From the NCBI GenBank assembly GCA_963761035.1, contig CAVXFH010000002.1:1-64000 (forward strand): a DNA stretch of 64,000 bases, in the 5' to 3' direction. Below are positions 52,218 through 62,044 of the stretch, one piece after another (within the stretch, counting starts at the first letter, position 1; each line of letters opens with the position of its first letter). A program made the position numbers and the translations under genes. The notes below the pieces were generated by a model. The model searched no databases. It had not been told where the DNA came from and saw only the letters and a program-made list of their open reading frames with translations. This DNA is from JARRQJ01 sp963761035 (lineage in GTDB: Bacteria > Pseudomonadota > Gammaproteobacteria > DRLM01).

Positions 52218-52290
52218 GTCGCCGTGATCTCTCTCAGCTCGTCACGCTCATCCTCATCCCCTTTTCATTATTATCGACTTTTACACTGAT

Positions 52291-52986
52291 TTATACCAAA
52301 TGATTCAACATCAGCTTCTTGATCTCGCCGATGGCTTTGGTAGGATTGAGCCCCTTGGGACAGACGTCGACGCAGTTCATGATGGTGTGGCAGCGAAATA
52401 GCCGGTAGGGGCCCTCGAGATCGGCGAGCCGCTCCGCCGTAGCCTGATCGCGGCTGTCGGCGAGAAAACGGTACGATTGCAACAAGGCGGCCGGTCCGCG
52501 AAATTTATCCGGATTCCACCAGAAAGACGGGCAGGACGTGGAGCAGCAGGCGCACATAATACATTCGTAGAGACCATCCAGCTTGTCGCGATCCGCTGGG
52601 CTCTGCCGGTATTCCACCTCCGACTCGGGATCGTGCACCGTTAACCACGGCTTGACGGAACGGTACTGATGGTAGAACTGACCAAGATCCACCACCAGGT
52701 CGCGGATCACCGGCATGCCCGGCAAAGGCCGTACCTCCACCGGCTCTTTCAAACCGGCCAGCGGCGTGATGCACGCCAGTCCATTACGGCCGTTAATATT
52801 GAGACCATCTGAACCGCATACACCTTCCCCGCACGAATGGCGAAAACTCAGAGTCTCATCCTGTTGTTTGATATTGAACAAGGCATCAAGCAACATCATC
52901 CCAGGCGCCATCTCCGCCAGTTCGAAGCCCTGCATGCGCGGTTCGCTATCGGCCTCCGGGTTGTACCGGTATATGGAAAATCGCAT
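52291..52986 (-). CDS. sdhB: SdhB, succinate dehydrogenase iron-sulfur subunit
   Basis: 231 residues. Three Fe-S clusters: RHSCGEGVCGSDGLNINGRN plus LAC (2Fe-2S, with Asp in third position as in E. coli), CIMCACCSTSCPSFWWNP (4Fe-4S) and CHTIMNCVDVCPKGLNPTKA (3Fe-4S). It carries electrons from SdhA to quinone. Typical length. Confidence 0.97.
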   Translation of the reverse strand: MRFSIYRYNPEADSEPRMQGFELAEMAPGMMLLDALFNIKQQDETLSFRHSCGEGVCGSDGLNINGRNGLACITPLAGLKEPVEVRPLPGMPVIRDLVVDLGQFYHQYRSVKPWLTVHDPESEVEYRQSPADRDKLDGLYECIMCACCSTSCPSFWWNPDKFRGPAALLQSYRFLADSRDQATAERLADLEGPYRLFRCHTIMNCVDVCPKGLNPTKAIGEIKKLMLNHLV

Positions 52987-53024
52987 AACGATTCCTCACT
53001 CCTGGGACTTCGGTATTTACGCCG

Positions 53025-54797
53025 TTAATAAACACGCACCATGGGCGGGAACGGCTCTACCGTTAACGGCTGCATGCGCACCGGTTTGTAGTCGAGGCGA
53101 CCGCCCTCTTTGAAGTAAAGACTGTGTTTTAGCCAATGCTTGTCGTCGCGGTCAGGATAGTCGATGCGCGAATGGGCACCGCGGCTCTCCTTGCGCGCCA
53201 AGGCCGATGAGATGGTGGCCAGCGCTACGTCCATGAGGTTTTCCAGTTCCAGGGCCTCGATGCGCGCGGTATTGAATACTTTACTGTGATCGTTAAGGCG
53301 CGCGTGCTGCAAGCGCTCTTCGAGTTCCCTCACCTTCCGCACGCCCTCGCTCAACACCTCTTCCTTGCGGAACACGCCGCAGTAGTGTTCCATGGCGCGC
53401 TGTAGCATATCTCGCAGATCGGCCACCGATTCCCCGCTGCCCCGCTGCTCCCAACGCGCCAACCGGGCCAGTGCGCGGTCGATGCTCTTTTCGGAGACCG
53501 GACGATGATAGCGTTGCTCATTCAAACGCGCAATGATGCGATTGCCCGCCGCGCGGCCGAAAACCACGATATCCAATAATGAATTGCCGCCCAAACGGTT
53601 GGCGCCGTGTACCGACACGCATGCGCACTCGCCCACCGCGAACAGACCGGGTACCGCTTCTTCAGCGTCGCTGTAACCGGGCTTCACTACTTCACCGTAG
53701 CGGTTGGTGGGAATGCCGCCCATGGTGTAATGGGCGGTGGGAAATACCGGTACCGGTTGATGCGAGGGCTCAATGTGCAAAAAAGTCCTGATCAAATCGC
53801 GGATACCCGGAAGACGTTTATTGATCACTTCTTCGCCGAGATGATCCATTTTGAGCAGGACATAATCGCCGTGCGGACCGCAACCGCGTCCCTCGCGCAC
53901 CTCGGCGGCGATGGCGCGGCTCACCACGTCGCGGCTGGCCAAGTCCTTGGCATGGGGCGCATAACGTTCCATGAAACGCTCTCCGTCCTTATTAATTAAA
54001 TAACCGCCTTCGCCGCGAGCCCCTTCGGAGATCAACATGCCCTTGCCGGCAATACCGGTGGGATGAAATTGAAAGAACTCCATGTCTTCCAGCGGGATCC
54101 CGGCGCGCAGCACCATGCCCATACCGTCGCCGGTATTGATGCGGGCATTGGTGTTGGTACGAAACAAGCGCCCCGCTCCGCCGGTGGCGAGCAAGGTGGT
54201 CTTGGCCTCAATAGCCACGGGTTCGCCGGTCTCGATCTCCAGAACCACTGCGCCCAAGATATGGTCTTCGTCATCTATGATGAGATCGATGGCGAAATAT
54301 TCGTCGAAGAAATGGGTCTTAGCGCGGATGTTTTGCTGATACAGGGAGTGCAGGATGGCATGACCGGTACGGTCCGCCGCGGCGCAGGTGCGCGCTGCCT
54401 GATCGCCGCCGAAATTCTGGCTCTGGCCGCCGAAGGGCCGCTGATAGATATTACCGTTATCCAATCGCGAAAACGGCACACCGGCATGTTCCAACTCCAC
54501 TACCAGGCGGGATGCCGCGCGGCACATATATTCGATGGCATCCTGATCGCCGAGATAGTCGCTGCCCTTGACGGTGTCGTACATGTGCCAATGCCAATTG
54601 TCCGGCGACACATTGCCCAGCGCGGCGTTAATGCCGCCCTGCGCCGCCACGGTATGAGAACGAGTGGGAAACACCTTAGATACCACCGCCACCGTAGCCT
54701 CGGCGCGGGACAACTGCAAAGCGGCGCGCAGACCGCCTCCGCCCGCGCCGATAACCAAGGCATCGAACCGGCGCCGCGGAATATCATTCACCGTCAT
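53025..54797 (-). CDS. sdhA: SdhA, succinate dehydrogenase flavoprotein subunit
   Basis: 590 residues. FAD-binding GAGGGGLRAALQLSRAEATV, covalent-FAD histidine in TRSHTVAAQGGINAALGN, active-site HPTGIAGKGMLISEGARGEG, and GLFAVGECACVSVHGANRLG. Oxidises succinate to fumarate. The ATG at 54797 overlaps the sdhD stop by one base (TGATG). Confidence 0.97.
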   Translation of the reverse strand: MTVNDIPRRRFDALVIGAGGGGLRAALQLSRAEATVAVVSKVFPTRSHTVAAQGGINAALGNVSPDNWHWHMYDTVKGSDYLGDQDAIEYMCRAASRLVVELEHAGVPFSRLDNGNIYQRPFGGQSQNFGGDQAARTCAAADRTGHAILHSLYQQNIRAKTHFFDEYFAIDLIIDDEDHILGAVVLEIETGEPVAIEAKTTLLATGGAGRLFRTNTNARINTGDGMGMVLRAGIPLEDMEFFQFHPTGIAGKGMLISEGARGEGGYLINKDGERFMERYAPHAKDLASRDVVSRAIAAEVREGRGCGPHGDYVLLKMDHLGEEVINKRLPGIRDLIRTFLHIEPSHQPVPVFPTAHYTMGGIPTNRYGEVVKPGYSDAEEAVPGLFAVGECACVSVHGANRLGGNSLLDIVVFGRAAGNRIIARLNEQRYHRPVSEKSIDRALARLARWEQRGSGESVADLRDMLQRAMEHYCGVFRKEEVLSEGVRKVRELEERLQHARLNDHSKVFNTARIEALELENLMDVALATISSALARKESRGAHSRIDYPDRDDKHWLKHSLYFKEGGRLDYKPVRMQPLTVEPFPPMVRVY

Positions 54798-55129
54798 CAA
54801 CTCGCCCTCGTCAATACCAGTACTGCCCACGACCCCATGGCAAGCAAACCCGCCGCGATCACGCTCAAGACCGTGACCCGAACTTTAAAGTCGTGCACAT
54901 AATCCATAACCACATCACGCATTCCCACCCAGGCATGCATAAGTAATAAAAAAAACAGCAAGGCCGTAGGAGCGGCCATGATCGGCGCGGTAATGAAGCC
55001 CCGCCATTCCGCATAGCCCTGGGGAGATTTCAAAACCAACCTCAGGAGAAGGAAGATTAGATACACCACCATATAAACGGCGCTGATGCGCTGTAGCAGC
55101 CACGCCCTCAAGCCCTGGGCATGCGCCAT
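54797..55129 (-). CDS. sdhD: SdhD, succinate dehydrogenase membrane anchor
   Basis: 110 residues with three helices; start MAHAQGLRAWLLQRISAVYM at 55129 (the frame to 55192 is an artefact). VYLIFLLLRLVLKSPQGYAE, LLFFLLLMHAWVGMRDVVMD with the heme-ligand-like histidine. Overlaps sdhC by one base (TAATG). Confidence 0.9.
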   Translation of the reverse strand: MAHAQGLRAWLLQRISAVYMVVYLIFLLLRLVLKSPQGYAEWRGFITAPIMAAPTALLFFLLLMHAWVGMRDVVMDYVHDFKVRVTVLSVIAAGLLAMGSWAVLVLTRAS

Positions 55130-55512
55130 TACCACAATACAATCCCCACCGCCATCAGCAACGCCGCCGCACTGCCGACAGCGATGACCCACGCGGTATG
55201 CCGGGCTTCATCTCGCTCCACCCCAATGCCGATATCGATGAGCAACATTCGGATACCAGCCAGGATGTGATGGGCTAAAGCCCAGAAAACGAAAATGACC
55301 GCCACCTTAACCACACCCCGGCTGAGGATATCATGCACCTGATTAAAGCTCCGTTGGCTTCTCACGGACAGATCGAGCAAATATATAGCAAAGGGGATGG
55401 TGAGGAAGAGAACAATCCCCGCTATCCTATGGGCAATGGAGATTAATGCCGTAATAGGCTGGCGGATGCGCGTAAGATCGAGAAAAATCGGTCGATTAGT
55501 CTTTTTAGGCAT
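55129..55512 (-). CDS. sdhC: SdhC, succinate dehydrogenase cytochrome b subunit
   Basis: 127 residues with three helices. Starts MPKKTNRPIFLDLTRIRQPI; SIAHRIAGIVLFLTIPFAIY and WALAHHILAGIRMLLIDIGI carry the heme b and quinone-site signatures. First gene of sdhCDAB-sdhE-ygfX. The longer frame to 55674 has no support. Divergent from ygfZ. Confidence 0.92.
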   Translation of the reverse strand: MPKKTNRPIFLDLTRIRQPITALISIAHRIAGIVLFLTIPFAIYLLDLSVRSQRSFNQVHDILSRGVVKVAVIFVFWALAHHILAGIRMLLIDIGIGVERDEARHTAWVIAVGSAAALLMAVGIVLW

Positions 55513-55602
55513 ACAATTTATGGTGTAGCCAACGCCTCCTGCTGGTCTAGTATTATGCCCCGCGCCGTTGAATGCAATGGGTAAAGTGATAGGAGTACGA
55601 TA

Positions 55603-56649
55603 ATGATGTCGCCGGAGTGGCGCTCTTTTCTTATTAATATCGGAGCGGTCGTTATCGACGGTCGCGTGATGCATTTCGGCAATCCATCCCAGGAGACTAA
55701 TGTCGTCACTTCCGGCGAGGTAATTGCCGATCTTTCACACTGCGCCCTAATCGCCGTACGCGGCGCGGATGCGGAGAAATTTTTACAAGGCCAACTTAGC
55801 AACGATATCCTCGAAGTCACCGCTACCCGCAGCCAAATCAGCGCGCAATGCAGCCCCAAGGGTCGTGCCTTGGCCCTTTTTCGTATCTTCCGCCGCGATG
55901 ACGCCCTTTATCTGACTATTCCCGAAACACTGCTGAAAAGCACTCTGGAGCGCCTGCGTAAGTATGTGCTGATGAGTAAGGTCACGCTCGATCCGGAAAC
56001 GGCCTTGGCTCAAATGGGCTATAGCAGTATTAAGGACTTCCATCATCTCCGCGCATCGCTTAATTCGCTCCCCGACACCGCGGATGCGGTTACCCAAGTC
56101 CAAGGCATCACTGTGATCCGGATACCGGGACCCCACCCCCGCTTTAAACTGATCGGTCCGGCAGAATCGCTCAAGACGCTATGGGCGCAACTCGATGTAC
56201 ACGCGACACCGGTGGGTGCCGACGCCTGGCAACTACTGGATATCCTCGCCGGCGTGCCCAGCCTCGCCCCCGAGACCGTGGATGCCTTCGTTCCCCAAAT
56301 GATCAACCTGGATGCGCTCCATGGCATCAATTTTAATAAGGGCTGCTATACCGGTCAGGAGATCGTGGCGCGCACCCATTATCTGGGAAAACTAAAACGG
56401 CGTATGTTTCTTCTCCATTGCAATGTCGATGAACCGCCGGTACCGGCGACGGTGCTATACAGCACGGCGCATCGCAATGACGAAGGTGTGGGTACCGTGG
56501 TCGCTGCTCAAGGGGCGCCCAATGGCGGTATCGTCCTCCTCGCCGTACTGCAGATCGATTCGGCCGCTCAGGGTGAACTGCGTTTGGGCGGAATCGACGG
56601 GCCGCTGTGTACCATCCATCCTCTCCCTTATCCCCCGGCTGGCCAATAG
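55603..56649 (+). CDS. ygfZ: YgfZ, folate-dependent Fe-S cluster maintenance protein
   Basis: 348 residues. The hallmark motif is INFNKGCYTGQEIVARTHYL (K-G-C-Y-x-G-Q-E). N-terminal LSHCALIAVRGADAEKFLQG and LKRRMFLLHCN also match. It supports Fe-S enzymes, such as succinate dehydrogenase beside it. Start 55603 or the adjacent ATG at 55606. Confidence 0.93.
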   Translation: MMSPEWRSFLINIGAVVIDGRVMHFGNPSQETNVVTSGEVIADLSHCALIAVRGADAEKFLQGQLSNDILEVTATRSQISAQCSPKGRALALFRIFRRDDALYLTIPETLLKSTLERLRKYVLMSKVTLDPETALAQMGYSSIKDFHHLRASLNSLPDTADAVTQVQGITVIRIPGPHPRFKLIGPAESLKTLWAQLDVHATPVGADAWQLLDILAGVPSLAPETVDAFVPQMINLDALHGINFNKGCYTGQEIVARTHYLGKLKRRMFLLHCNVDEPPVPATVLYSTAHRNDEGVGTVVAAQGAPNGGIVLLAVLQIDSAAQGELRLGGIDGPLCTIHPLPYPPAGQ

Positions 56650-56840
56650 TTTTCGGCATCATGGTTGGGAAAACGGTTTTACCTATCATCCAGAAACGGC
56701 TACGCCTGTTCGCAAAGCCGTCGTTGACCCGCAGGCGGTCGCCGCTCGGTACATTGCGACAACTCACTACACCATATTGCGCGGCGCAGTGACTTGGGCT
56801 ATCTTGCTAACGCCTAAATTATGCCCGGCTTCGCGTACCC

Positions 56841-57860
56841 ATGCCTAAATCCTCTTCATTAAATTATCTATTTGTCGCATTACTTATGCTGGTGTTCGCA
56901 CCAGCGAGTTATGCCGAATGGTACAAGGACGAACAGGCGATCATGGGAACGTCCATCCTGGTCGAGGTATGGAATACGGATGCCGATAAGGCTCAAGAGG
57001 GCATACGGGCGGTGATGCAAGAGATGCATCGCATTGACAATCTCATGAGCCCGTTCAAGAAAGACAGCGAGCTATCGCTGGTTAATCGCGAAGCGGCGGA
57101 TCATCCGGTAAAAATAAGCCGAGAACTGTTCGACCTTATAGACCGCTCTCTCTACGTCTCACGCATTTCTGACGGCGTATTTGACATTACCTTTTCCAGC
57201 GTGGGCTATATGTATGACTACAGAAAAGGCATAAAGCCGACTGACGAACAGATTAAAGAGGAACTGCCCAACATTGACTACCGTCTACTGATCCTTGATC
57301 CAAAGCAAACGACGATTCGATTCGCACGCAAAGGCGTCCGAATTGATTTGGGCGGCATTGCTAAAGGATACGCCGTCGAGCAATCCGTCAGTATCCTGCG
57401 CAAGATGGGGTTTCACGAAGCCCTGGTCACCGCCGGCGGAGATAGCCGAATCCTGGGTGATAGGAACGGACGTCCCTGGATGATGGGGATACGCGATCCC
57501 CGCAAAAAGGCGGGCGAAGCTGCCATCGTAATTCCATTGAGTGATACTGCTATCTCTACGTCAGGTGATTATGAACGTTTTTTTATACGCGATGGCATTC
57601 GTTATCACCACATACTAAATCCGAAAACTGGAAAATCAGCACTCAACAGCCGCAGTGTCACCGTGATCGGACCGGAGGGCACTACAACAGATGCATTTAC
57701 GAAACCGGTCTTTATCCTGGGTTGGGAAAAGGGCTTGAAATTTATCGAATCGCAACCAGGCTACGAGGCGGTCGTCATTGACAGCTCGGGGCAGATTCAC
57801 TATTCCTCGGGATTAGAACCCCCAAAACCACTTGTCAGTGAGCGCGCTCCGCCGCGCTGA
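56841..57860 (+). CDS. apbE: ApbE-type FAD:protein FMN transferase
   Basis: 339 residues with an N-terminal signal peptide (LNYLFVALLMLVFAPASYAE, cleavage near 25) and the ApbE fold: EQAIMGTSILVEVWNTDADK, RIDNLMSPFKKDSELSLVNR, VRIDLGGIAKGYAVEQSVSI and YHHILNPKTGKSALNSRSVT. In the periplasm it attaches FMN to Thr/Ser of exported flavoproteins. Its usual targets (e.g. NqrC/RnfG) are not in this window; it sits next to, and converges with, the secreted DUF1501/heme cluster. Confidence 0.9.
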   Translation: MPKSSSLNYLFVALLMLVFAPASYAEWYKDEQAIMGTSILVEVWNTDADKAQEGIRAVMQEMHRIDNLMSPFKKDSELSLVNREAADHPVKISRELFDLIDRSLYVSRISDGVFDITFSSVGYMYDYRKGIKPTDEQIKEELPNIDYRLLILDPKQTTIRFARKGVRIDLGGIAKGYAVEQSVSILRKMGFHEALVTAGGDSRILGDRNGRPWMMGIRDPRKKAGEAAIVIPLSDTAISTSGDYERFFIRDGIRYHHILNPKTGKSALNSRSVTVIGPEGTTTDAFTKPVFILGWEKGLKFIESQPGYEAVVIDSSGQIHYSSGLEPPKPLVSERAPPR

Positions 57861-57888
57861 ATCATTTTCACTGCATCGCCGTGTGCGG

Positions 57889-59439
57889 CTAAATCGTCCC
57901 GTTTACAATGGGTTCAAAAGCGGTAAGGCTGTCCCTTAAAGTGGGACTACCTAAGCCATTGCTGGGAAATAGCGTCGTAAATGCGCCTTGTTCGCCATGC
58001 AAGGCCATATAGTTCAGTATCACCGTTTCCACCAACAGATTAACGTTATTGGCTGCGGGGCTTGATGCCGTTTCCACGGAGCCGTCGGCGCGGAAATAAC
58101 CAATCTGCTGACGCAGCGCTTGGGGACGGCCGCTGGGATTGTATACCAGGAAGAACGAAGCGGCTGTCGATGAATTGTCTCCCGTCCACACGCCTTTACC
58201 GCGCCCGTCTGCCGAGTTGTCGATGGTACCATTGCTCGCTAGCGAACCGTCGCTGAAGACATAAATCATTATAGGCACACCCACCCGCGCGGCGTATTCC
58301 AGACACGCACCTATGCAGCGGCCGGCGCGCAAGTCCCGAAGCTCACCGGTGGCGCGGTCGCCGGTGTGATAATCAAAGCCGCCCATGGTGATGGTGCCGG
58401 CACCGGCGTAACCGTTAACCACCATCTTCATCACCGCGGCTGTCTTTTGAAATTCGGAATCACCGTTGTATTCCGCAGATGTAAAGATGCCGCCGGCGCC
58501 CACAATCTTGGTGTCAAGGCTAGGGTTCAGCGCAGAGGGATCACCATAGCGATCCACCAAATCCGCGCTCTTTACATACGCGCACTCCACCTGCTGTTTG
58601 ATGGCCGCATCATTGCTCAACTTGGTAGAAACCTTTGCGAGCTTCTTATCGCTGATACGCTTGATTGCCTCCATCACGGCGACGGCGTCGGATTGATTCA
58701 ACAGCCCGACCAGTTTGCCGGTATCCACCAAGCCGGTGACATCGCTTGGCCGATCAACCTTGGTGGGCCTCACCGATACGTCGATCATCGCCGCCGGCGC
58801 CATAGAGTTGCCGCCTGAATCCGAACTGACGGAACCGATCAAGGTCAGCAGCTCGCCATTCGCGCCGGCCTTGTAGATGCCGTACATGGGATTGTGCGGG
58901 TTGTTCCCGGTATCATTGTCGGACAGCGCCGGTATCACCGCGCCATTCATGTTGGCGCGGTTGCCCGTGCCGACCTTTTCTAGTATACCGCGCAAAAACG
59001 CGCTGTCGGAATGGAACGCCAAACCGAGCTCGGTGTTGATAAAAGCACCAGCGGCCTGTGGAATCATGTTCCCGGGCAATCCCAGCTTGCTGTACCCCGC
59101 CGCGCTGAGGAAATCCATCTGCCCGGCCTGTTTGCCGACCAAGACATTGGACCCGGCGATATTCGCACCACCCGCCAGGTCGAAACAGATAAATGGGATC
59201 TTGCCTGCGCCTTGGGTGGCAAGCCCGCAGGCAAGCTTGCTGGCCTCGATATCCGATGACAGAACGGCGCGTGCTACGCGGGGATGAGATATCATCAGGC
59301 CCAAGATGGAAGGTGCAATAACCATCCCGGCGCCGGCGCGTAGCCCCATGGCCAGGAAATCGCGGCGCGTAACCGGCTTCTTGTGATCAGGATGGCGTAA
59401 TGGTGCATCCGGCTTCAATGGGGTGCGATTTTTTGCCAT
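57889..59439 (-). CDS. Tat-exported DUF1501-type protein
   Basis: 516 residues. A twin-arginine signal (VTRRDFLAMGLRAGAGMVIA, near residue 22) precedes a domain of the DUF1501/sulfatase-like type: PFICFDLAGGANIAGSNVLV, TMGGFDYHTGDRATGELRDL, RVGVPIMIYVFSDGSLASNG. DUF1501 proteins are common in Planctomycetes and pair with DUF1800/DUF1592-type heme proteins. I chose the ATG at 59439 (GGAGAC upstream) over 59547. It is the last gene of the cluster running right to left; the gap to the LamG gene is 26 bases. Function unknown. Confidence 0.78.
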   Translation of the reverse strand: MAKNRTPLKPDAPLRHPDHKKPVTRRDFLAMGLRAGAGMVIAPSILGLMISHPRVARAVLSSDIEASKLACGLATQGAGKIPFICFDLAGGANIAGSNVLVGKQAGQMDFLSAAGYSKLGLPGNMIPQAAGAFINTELGLAFHSDSAFLRGILEKVGTGNRANMNGAVIPALSDNDTGNNPHNPMYGIYKAGANGELLTLIGSVSSDSGGNSMAPAAMIDVSVRPTKVDRPSDVTGLVDTGKLVGLLNQSDAVAVMEAIKRISDKKLAKVSTKLSNDAAIKQQVECAYVKSADLVDRYGDPSALNPSLDTKIVGAGGIFTSAEYNGDSEFQKTAAVMKMVVNGYAGAGTITMGGFDYHTGDRATGELRDLRAGRCIGACLEYAARVGVPIMIYVFSDGSLASNGTIDNSADGRGKGVWTGDNSSTAASFFLVYNPSGRPQALRQQIGYFRADGSVETASSPAANNVNLLVETVILNYMALHGEQGAFTTLFPSNGLGSPTLRDSLTAFEPIVNGTI

Positions 59440-59465
59440 GGATGTCTCCTTCAATTTGGCCGTCG

Positions 59466-62003
59466 CTACTGCAGTAACATCGCGGCACTGCCCAAGGTTG
59501 ACGCGCACATTGCCTTCACGATCGTGCGGGTACGTACCGCATCGCAACCCGCGGGACAGACGGCGGTCAGTCTATCGAACAGATTGTTAGCATTGGTCGA
59601 CGACGGTCCGATCAGTTCGGCCTTGAGTTCGGCTAGGGTGGGCCCGTTGCTCAGTCCGTTGCCCACCATATTGCTCATTAGCGCATCGACAATCTGATTT
59701 TTCTGTGCGGAATCGCCTGTGCCGTAAGCCGTGGCGACGTCGGCGCCAAAATTGAAGCCGCCGAACATAGTGCTACGCAATGAGGTGTCCTCCACGAGCT
59801 GATCGCAATAGCTGATGGCCAATTGCGCTACCGCCATTTGATGCGCGGATAGGAAGCCGTCGATGTCTTTCACAGTGGGCAACTGTTGCTCGATAGTGGT
59901 AAACGTATCCTTTACTGTCGAATTTGTGATGCTGACGCCTGTAACCGAAGACATGGTGGCGTTTACTTCATCGAAGATGCGCAGGCCGATATCCGATGCC
60001 GCCGGTAGATCCGCTGGCGGCAACGATGTCAGCACTACCGGCTCAGTTACGACATTGACTTTATCGCCCAGCATTTCAAAGGTTAGGAAAAATTCATCGG
60101 CTTCCGGACCGTTCTCGCTGGCGATGACGGTGCCGAGACTCGATAGCAATTGTCCGTTAACGGTGTAACTGCCTTTATTAACCGTTACGTCCAGGTTGCG
60201 GTAAGCCTGGCCCACCTTCGCTTCTTTACCGTTAATGCCGATGCGCATGCCACGAATCGGGATATTATCCGGCTCGGCGGCACTGTCCAGGCTTATGAAG
60301 GTCGGTTTGGCGAACAGATAACTATAGTTATCGAATTGACTGACCTCGAACATGACATAACTCTGCGGAACACTGACCTGATCGCTGACGCTGAACAACA
60401 AATAGAACTTTTGTCCGACACCCGCCTCGAAATTGCGCTGAATCTGCGCCGCGGTGAGGGCGCGGTTGTGTATCGCGACCAGACGGAGCTTGCCTTGCCA
60501 GAGACGGTTGCCCGAGACCTCATTGCCTAGTACTAAGGCGAACGTGTCATCCCAATCCTGTAGCCCACCGCCACCCGCATCGGTATCTCCCGTGAATTTA
60601 CCGTTGACATATATTCGCCTACCATTCACCGGATCGAAGGTGACGACCACGTGTTGCTCCGAGGCCTGGAGTATCTGGTCGGCCTTATTGGTCGCCAATG
60701 ACGGATCACCGTTGCCGTCGGTGGCGCTGCTGCGGTTCATGAATACATAACTAGGTTCATCCTGTCCCAGTGTGAAATTGCGCGCAGTTGTTCCGCCTGA
60801 ATAACTGATGATTCGAGCAGGCCCCGTCTGCGTCGTGTTGGCTGGCACCACCCACGCCTCGATGGAATATTCGCCCGTTGCCTTTATCAAGTCATGCAGC
60901 TTCTTGCTGGCGGTGGTGGTTCCTTGCGCCTTGCCATTGGCTATATCGATTCCCCAACCGTTGACCCAGGTGACATCGCCGCTCAATGTCAGGTTGAGCG
61001 CCGGCTCAATGCCACTGGTATCGTAGGCGATGGACCCGCTCCCGGTTTTGAACTCCCACAGGCCAATCACATTGGCCTCGTATCGGCTGCTGCTGCTGGC
61101 AGTAATCCCATCGCCCAATCTGAGCGCCTTGCTTATTACAAGATCGGGGTCTATCTGGGTAGCGAGAATACCGCTGGCCATAGCGGTCACGGCGGCCTGC
61201 ATTACGTCAGCATTGCTTTCGCAATCACTCCAGCAATTATGAAACTCATTGCGCAGCCTCAAAACGATTCGCGAGTTGCCGGGATTATCCAAATCGATTT
61301 TCGTCTTAACAGCGGTATACGCCACGTTCACATCGCTGCTGGCAAAGTAAGGTGACTGTGGCGTCTTAGACGTCTCCGAGTGACAACGCGAACAAAATTG
61401 CTGAAGTATTGGATAGACATTGGTTGCGAACAGCGAAGGGTCGTCGGGAAAATTCTTGCTCGCGCCCGCATCCTTGATAACCGGAGCCGTAAGCGCGACC
61501 TGCTTGCTGCCGTCACCGCTCGCCCCCCCTGCCCAACCCTCTATATATTTCGTGATCACATCGGCACAGGCACTGTTGCTGGCAAGCCAGCAATTGTGGC
61601 CGCCACCGACCTTGGCCACCATAAGCGAATCGGAAGGATTTTGAAGATCCACCACTTTGGCCGCTTCGGCATAAGCAATGTTGATGTCACCCGTATGGAC
61701 GAAGGTCGGGGATTGGCCGCCCATGCCATGACAACTTCCACAGCGGTTCTTGGGCACCAAATTGTCCCAAAGATTGATCTTAAATGCCTGTACATCGGCA
61801 GTCGCCGGGGCGGGTCCAAGGTAATTCGCAACGGCCCCGGGCGCACTGGTATCGGGCAAAGCCTGCGTCTGGGCACCACCGCCACAGCCAGCAAGCAATG
61901 TCGAGATGAGACATGTACTCACCAGAACGATAATGCGCGGCCACTGCCATTTATTTGGCGAGGACGCAAGTCTGAATATCTGAACTGCGTGATTCACGAC
62001 CAT
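59466..62003 (-). CDS. Lipoprotein with two cytochrome c heme motifs and a LamG-type domain
   Basis: 845 residues. A lipobox (LISTLLAGC, Cys40) suggests an outer- or inner-membrane lipoprotein. Heme motifs are CGSCH (88-92) and CSRCH (204-208), each at the head of a ~110-residue repeat that also contains DxNxAY, VDL/IDLxNP and HNCW. A concanavalin/LamG-like domain follows at ~310-540 (VIGLWEFKTGSGSIAYDTSG, EYSIEAWVVPANTTQTGPAR, VTFDPVNGRRIYVNGKFTGD, LVAIHNRALTAAQIQRNFEA). The C-terminal ~280 residues have no recognised domain and include a late four-Cys segment. Co-transcribed with the single-heme gene upstream (41 bases) and DUF1501 downstream. Confidence 0.8.
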   Translation of the reverse strand: MVVNHAVQIFRLASSPNKWQWPRIIVLVSTCLISTLLAGCGGGAQTQALPDTSAPGAVANYLGPAPATADVQAFKINLWDNLVPKNRCGSCHGMGGQSPTFVHTGDINIAYAEAAKVVDLQNPSDSLMVAKVGGGHNCWLASNSACADVITKYIEGWAGGASGDGSKQVALTAPVIKDAGASKNFPDDPSLFATNVYPILQQFCSRCHSETSKTPQSPYFASSDVNVAYTAVKTKIDLDNPGNSRIVLRLRNEFHNCWSDCESNADVMQAAVTAMASGILATQIDPDLVISKALRLGDGITASSSSRYEANVIGLWEFKTGSGSIAYDTSGIEPALNLTLSGDVTWVNGWGIDIANGKAQGTTTASKKLHDLIKATGEYSIEAWVVPANTTQTGPARIISYSGGTTARNFTLGQDEPSYVFMNRSSATDGNGDPSLATNKADQILQASEQHVVVTFDPVNGRRIYVNGKFTGDTDAGGGGLQDWDDTFALVLGNEVSGNRLWQGKLRLVAIHNRALTAAQIQRNFEAGVGQKFYLLFSVSDQVSVPQSYVMFEVSQFDNYSYLFAKPTFISLDSAAEPDNIPIRGMRIGINGKEAKVGQAYRNLDVTVNKGSYTVNGQLLSSLGTVIASENGPEADEFFLTFEMLGDKVNVVTEPVVLTSLPPADLPAASDIGLRIFDEVNATMSSVTGVSITNSTVKDTFTTIEQQLPTVKDIDGFLSAHQMAVAQLAISYCDQLVEDTSLRSTMFGGFNFGADVATAYGTGDSAQKNQIVDALMSNMVGNGLSNGPTLAELKAELIGPSSTNANNLFDRLTAVCPAGCDAVRTRTIVKAMCASTLGSAAMLLQ

Positions 62004-62044
62004 TCTCCGCTTGTCTCAAGTACGCGATGTCAAAATCGGCAATC

